A DNA stretch of 7,913 nt, from contig JADFVX010000102.1 in NCBI GenBank assembly GCA_015222755.1, forward strand, positions 1 to 7,913, given 5' to 3'. The stretch is from Pseudomonadota bacterium (GTDB taxonomy: Bacteria; Desulfobacterota; JADFVX01). Positions 5,653-7,913 of the stretch are shown piece by piece (the first letter of the stretch is position 1; the number at the start of each line of letters is the position of its first letter). A program made the position numbers and the translations under genes. Under the pieces are notes generated by a model. It ran no database searches. It was not told the DNA's origin and saw only the letters and a program-made list of their open reading frames with translations.

Positions 5653-6957
5653 TTAAAACCTCCCCTTTAATGATAAACTTGATATGGACCTCTTGTAATC
5701 ATATTCTTTAACGTTTGAATCGTTGTCCACAAATGCCTGGCTAAAACTTACGTCCATTCGAGTGGAGAGTCTCTTTGTCAGAGACAGTGATAAAGTCAAG
5801 GCCCTGTCCTCCCTTTCACCGCCAGAGAAGGGGTTTGAGCCCTTGTAGTCTTTCCTTAGGTATTCTGAATGTATCTTTGCTGCCACATCCCGTGGGAGCT
5901 TGAACAATAAATCCAGAAACCCTCTGTCCCCCTTGTATTCCCAGTACTGCTTTCTTGCCGAGGCGGCTTCATAGGAATATCCGGCTTCTCCGCTGATGTC
6001 ACTTGCTATGGGGATTTTCCATATAATTCCCCCAACATGAGTAGAGCCTGTTCTGTCAGAGTTGTTACTAAAACGATTTGAGTCCTGAAAATTTGTATCG
6101 CCAAGCCGATAAAAGATTGTTGTGTCAAACCCATTTCCTTCGGAGATTTCTATAGAGGGTGATATTTTGTGGGTATAAGAGTATTGATCCCCTCCAATGT
6201 AGGTAAGACCGAAAGAGTAGAGACCCTTGAGCGTAACGCCGTTTCTAATAGCATAAGACCCTACAAATGTTGCGTTCTGCACATTCACGTTGTATTCCGA
6301 GAGATCCTTGTGAATACTCTGGTACAGAGAATACCCGACACTACTTCTGAATTTATCTTTTCTAAGGAAACTATAAGCTCCGGAAAAGCAAAACAGGCCG
6401 CGCCAGTCAGATTTCCTGGACACCCCGCCCGGGAACGGAGCCCCATCCGATATAAGGATCACGTTGCTGTCGTATTGGAGCCCGGCAGAGGTAAGGATAG
6501 CCCAACGCCTGGCTGCCTTTCCACTGGCGACCTTTCCCCTGATCTCATCCAGCTGTTTTTCTGCTCTCTCCGCCAGCTCAGTTCCCGGTGCAAGCCGGAC
6601 AACAGTATCAAAGAACTCCCTTGCCTCGGCTTTTATAGATCTTTTCAGATAGTGGATGGCCAGTTCAAAGTTTGCTCTGGGATCTTCGGGATCTAAATAA
6701 AGAGCCCTCTTTAGGATGCTTTCTGCCTCGCTGCCTTCCATACGATTAAGAGCAATCCCAAGATGAAGTGTTGCCTCATGGTCGTCCGGCCTCTCATTAA
6801 GGGCAGACCTGAATGCCGATTCAGCAAAACTGTACTGTTTGTCTTCAAGCTTAGCCTTGCCAATGGTCATGAACTCATCATAGGCAGCGGCAAAGGCATT
6901 AGCAGTAAAAGTAAATGACAAAATTAAAAAAGTTAAAAAAGTTAAAAAAACCCTCAC
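5653..6957 (-). CDS. TPR protein with C-terminal outer-membrane beta-barrel
   Basis: This 434-aa protein starts at a GTG with AAAAGG (6967-6972) 9 nt upstream. It has a signal peptide with probable cleavage after AFA (23/24), then about three TPR units (27-58, 60-90, 92-125; typical ends ALNERPDD, ALYLDPED, VRLAPG). From about 152 to the end it is rich in alternating aromatic/polar strands and ends in Phe (SLSLKGRF), the usual signal for outer-membrane barrel insertion. The GLQYDSNVI block at the TPR-barrel junction is common in TPR-barrel proteins related to the DUF560/Slam-like group, though I cannot assign the exact family. The protein is expected in the outer membrane with TPRs in the periplasm, where they could contact the FecR protein encoded 4 nt downstream. 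It is the first gene of the minus-strand set. A porin, export or pure sensor role cannot be told apart from sequence. Confidence 0.87.
   Translation of the reverse strand: MRVFLTFLTFLILSFTFTANAFAAAYDEFMTIGKAKLEDKQYSFAESAFRSALNERPDDHEATLHLGIALNRMEGSEAESILKRALYLDPEDPRANFELAIHYLKRSIKAEAREFFDTVVRLAPGTELAERAEKQLDEIRGKVASGKAARRWAILTSAGLQYDSNVILISDGAPFPGGVSRKSDWRGLFCFSGAYSFLRKDKFRSSVGYSLYQSIHKDLSEYNVNVQNATFVGSYAIRNGVTLKGLYSFGLTYIGGDQYSYTHKISPSIEISEGNGFDTTIFYRLGDTNFQDSNRFSNNSDRTGSTHVGGIIWKIPIASDISGEAGYSYEAASARKQYWEYKGDRGFLDLLFKLPRDVAAKIHSEYLRKDYKGSNPFSGGEREDRALTLSLSLTKRLSTRMDVSFSQAFVDNDSNVKEYDYKRSISSLSLKGRF
5659..5666 (-). promoter_or_regulatory. Ribosome binding site of the FecR gene, inside the upstream gene
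   Basis: On the minus strand AGGGGAGG lies 10 nt before the ATG at 5648. It is formed by the last codons (Lys-Gly-Arg) of the TPR-barrel gene, so ribosomes ending that gene sit on the site. An ATG at 5653, in another frame, ends after three codons and is ignored. Confidence 0.8.
6923..6949 (-). repeat. Three tandem 9-bp units in the signal-peptide coding region
   Basis: On the plus strand the units ATTAAAAAA, GTTAAAAAA and GTTAAAAAA are head to tail, followed by another A. On the coding strand they encode Phe-Leu-Thr, Phe-Leu-Thr and Phe-Leu-Ile in the hydrophobic core. Gain or loss of a unit keeps the frame, while slippage in the A6/A7 tracts would break it. Confidence 0.85.
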
Positions 6958-7303
6958 TATTAACAGCCTTTTAGCTTAGATTGTGAACCTATTAATATAA
7001 GAACCTCAGCCCTTAAATATAGCAGTGAAGAGGGAGCCCTGTCAAGAAAGCTACCTGCCCCTTTTAGTCTGTATAAGACAAATAGAAGGGCTGTTTTATG
7101 CTCTGCTTTCAACAGATAATTCTTAAATGCTGGTTAACTGTTCTAAAAGAGTAGGGACGTACAAAAGTCAAGACCGAAGCCAACCCTTCCTACATAAAAT
7201 CCATTTCTGTTAAGACTCCCTCCTTCCTGCTATAATCCTGGTGAAGCAGGCTCAGCGACCATTTTAGGTTCCAGGTTCAATCCCTATTTAATTCGGAGAA
7301 ATA
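6958..7303. other. Divergent intergenic region between the TPR-barrel gene and sbcB
   Basis: This 346-bp, AT-rich stretch separates two divergently read genes. At the left edge lies the AAAAGG ribosome binding site of the TPR-barrel gene (6967-6972, minus strand). A TATATT box (6999-6994, minus strand) could be its -10, but no convincing -35 is seen. The right part holds the sbcB promoter and ribosome binding site. I see no ORF, tRNA or clear terminator in the middle (7020-7200). Confidence 0.6.
7208..7236 (+). promoter_or_regulatory. Extended -10 promoter for sbcB
   Basis: TGCTATAAT (7228-7236) is a perfect extended -10 (TGn-TATAAT). The -35 position at 17-bp spacing is TGTTAA (7208-7213), a weak match, which is acceptable for an extended -10 promoter. 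Transcription would start near 7243, about 60 nt before the sbcB ATG. Confidence 0.65.
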
Positions 7304-7913
7304 ATGAGTACATACCTCTTTTACGACTTAGAAACGACGGGCCTAAACAAATGTTTTGATCAGGTTCTGCAGTTTGCTGCCATTCGCACTGATATGAACT
7401 TTAACGAAGTTGAACGCTACTCTACCTATATTCAGCTGCGGCCCGATGTAATTTACGCCCCTCGCGCTATGATGACAAACCGTATATCCATATTCGAGTC
7501 GATGACAGGATTGTGTGAATATGAGGCCGTCAAGGAGATCCACCGACTCTTCAATCAGCCAGGGACAATCAGCCTGGGCTACAATTCTCTGAAATTCGAT
7601 GATGAATTCTTACGCTTTTCCTTCCATCGAAACCTGTTGCCACCCTATACGCACCAGTTTCTGGATGGCTGCAATCGCATGGATATCCTTCCCATTACGA
7701 CATGTTACCTGTTATTCAAGAGAGACATATTGAAGTGGCCTGAAATTGACGGGGGGCCCACTTTAAAGCTGGAACATATCAGCGAGGCGAATCGTCTGGC
7801 AACAGGAATGGCACATAACGCCCTGGTGGATGTTGAAGCAACGGTTGAGCTGGCGAGGCGACTGGCTGAAGAAGGGGAGATGTGGAACTATCTGACTGGC
7901 TACTTCGATAAAA
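7304..7913 (+). CDS. sbcB: Exonuclease I (3'-5' ssDNA exonuclease), 5' part
   Basis: The first 203 residues are present; the gene runs off the window (E. coli exonuclease I is about 475 aa). Exonuclease I degrades single-stranded DNA from the 3' end in recombination and mismatch repair. All DEDDh residues are visible: D8 and E10 (FYDLETTG), D99/D100 (GYNSLKFDDEFLRF), and H171 with D176 (GMAHNALVDVEAT). QFAAIRTD (23-30) and the GYN-FDDE block match E. coli SbcB closely, which separates it from DnaQ/epsilon-type nucleases. The ATG at 7304 has a GGAG sequence at 7295-7298 and an extended -10 promoter upstream. Eleven of 13 arginine codons are CGN, unlike the AGR-rich DUF4442 and UspA-like genes. 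It is transcribed away from the TPR-FecR-cyclase set and is probably not functionally linked to it. Confidence 0.93.
   Translation, partial: MSTYLFYDLETTGLNKCFDQVLQFAAIRTDMNFNEVERYSTYIQLRPDVIYAPRAMMTNRISIFESMTGLCEYEAVKEIHRLFNQPGTISLGYNSLKFDDEFLRFSFHRNLLPPYTHQFLDGCNRMDILPITTCYLLFKRDILKWPEIDGGPTLKLEHISEANRLATGMAHNALVDVEATVELARRLAEEGEMWNYLTGYFDK

Noticed and set aside
7271..7285. tRNA T-arm-like string GGTTCAATCCC
   Set aside because: The flanking bases do not pair as a T stem and no acceptor, D or anticodon arms can be found around it.
7343..7543. Minus-strand open frame inside sbcB
   Set aside because: It is antisense to the conserved exonuclease I domain.
1..7913. CRISPR array, insertion sequence or phage genes
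   Set aside because: No regularly spaced repeats, transposase, integrase or phage structural motifs are visible on either strand.

Overview
The window comes from a Gram-negative bacterium. It encodes an outer-membrane beta-barrel protein, two proteins with Sec signal peptides, and an inner-membrane cyclase with a periplasmic sensor domain. Base composition is moderate. The combination of TPR-barrel, FecR and CHASE2-cyclase genes with a YadGH-type ABC exporter is, to my knowledge, common in deltaproteobacterial and Nitrospirota-like genomes. That placement is inference; no rRNA or other marker gene is present.

Left part (1-2570, + strand): the 3' end of an ABC ATPase is followed 3 nt later by its ABC-2 permease (yadG/yadH type). 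After a structured GC-rich gap come a DUF4442 hotdog-fold protein and a small Cys-rich, UspA-like protein of unknown function. That last gene has a strong ribosome binding site and ends at a textbook intrinsic terminator (2541-2569).

Central part (2642-6957, - strand): three genes read right to left. The first is an exported TPR protein with a C-terminal outer-membrane beta-barrel. The second, 4 nt downstream, is an exported FecR-domain protein with a long proline-rich tail. The third, after a 238-nt leader holding strong hairpins and a possible internal promoter, is a CHASE2-class III adenylate cyclase with all catalytic residues present. Together they look like an outer membrane-periplasm-inner membrane relay ending in cAMP. 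This is the most interesting part of the window. The individual families are known, but the mechanism proposed here is inference.

Right part (6958-7913): a 346-bp divergent intergenic region carries an extended -10 promoter for exonuclease I (sbcB). Only the N-terminal 203 residues of sbcB, holding the DEDDh nuclease motifs, lie in the window. Its arginine codon use differs from that of the DUF4442 and UspA-like genes.
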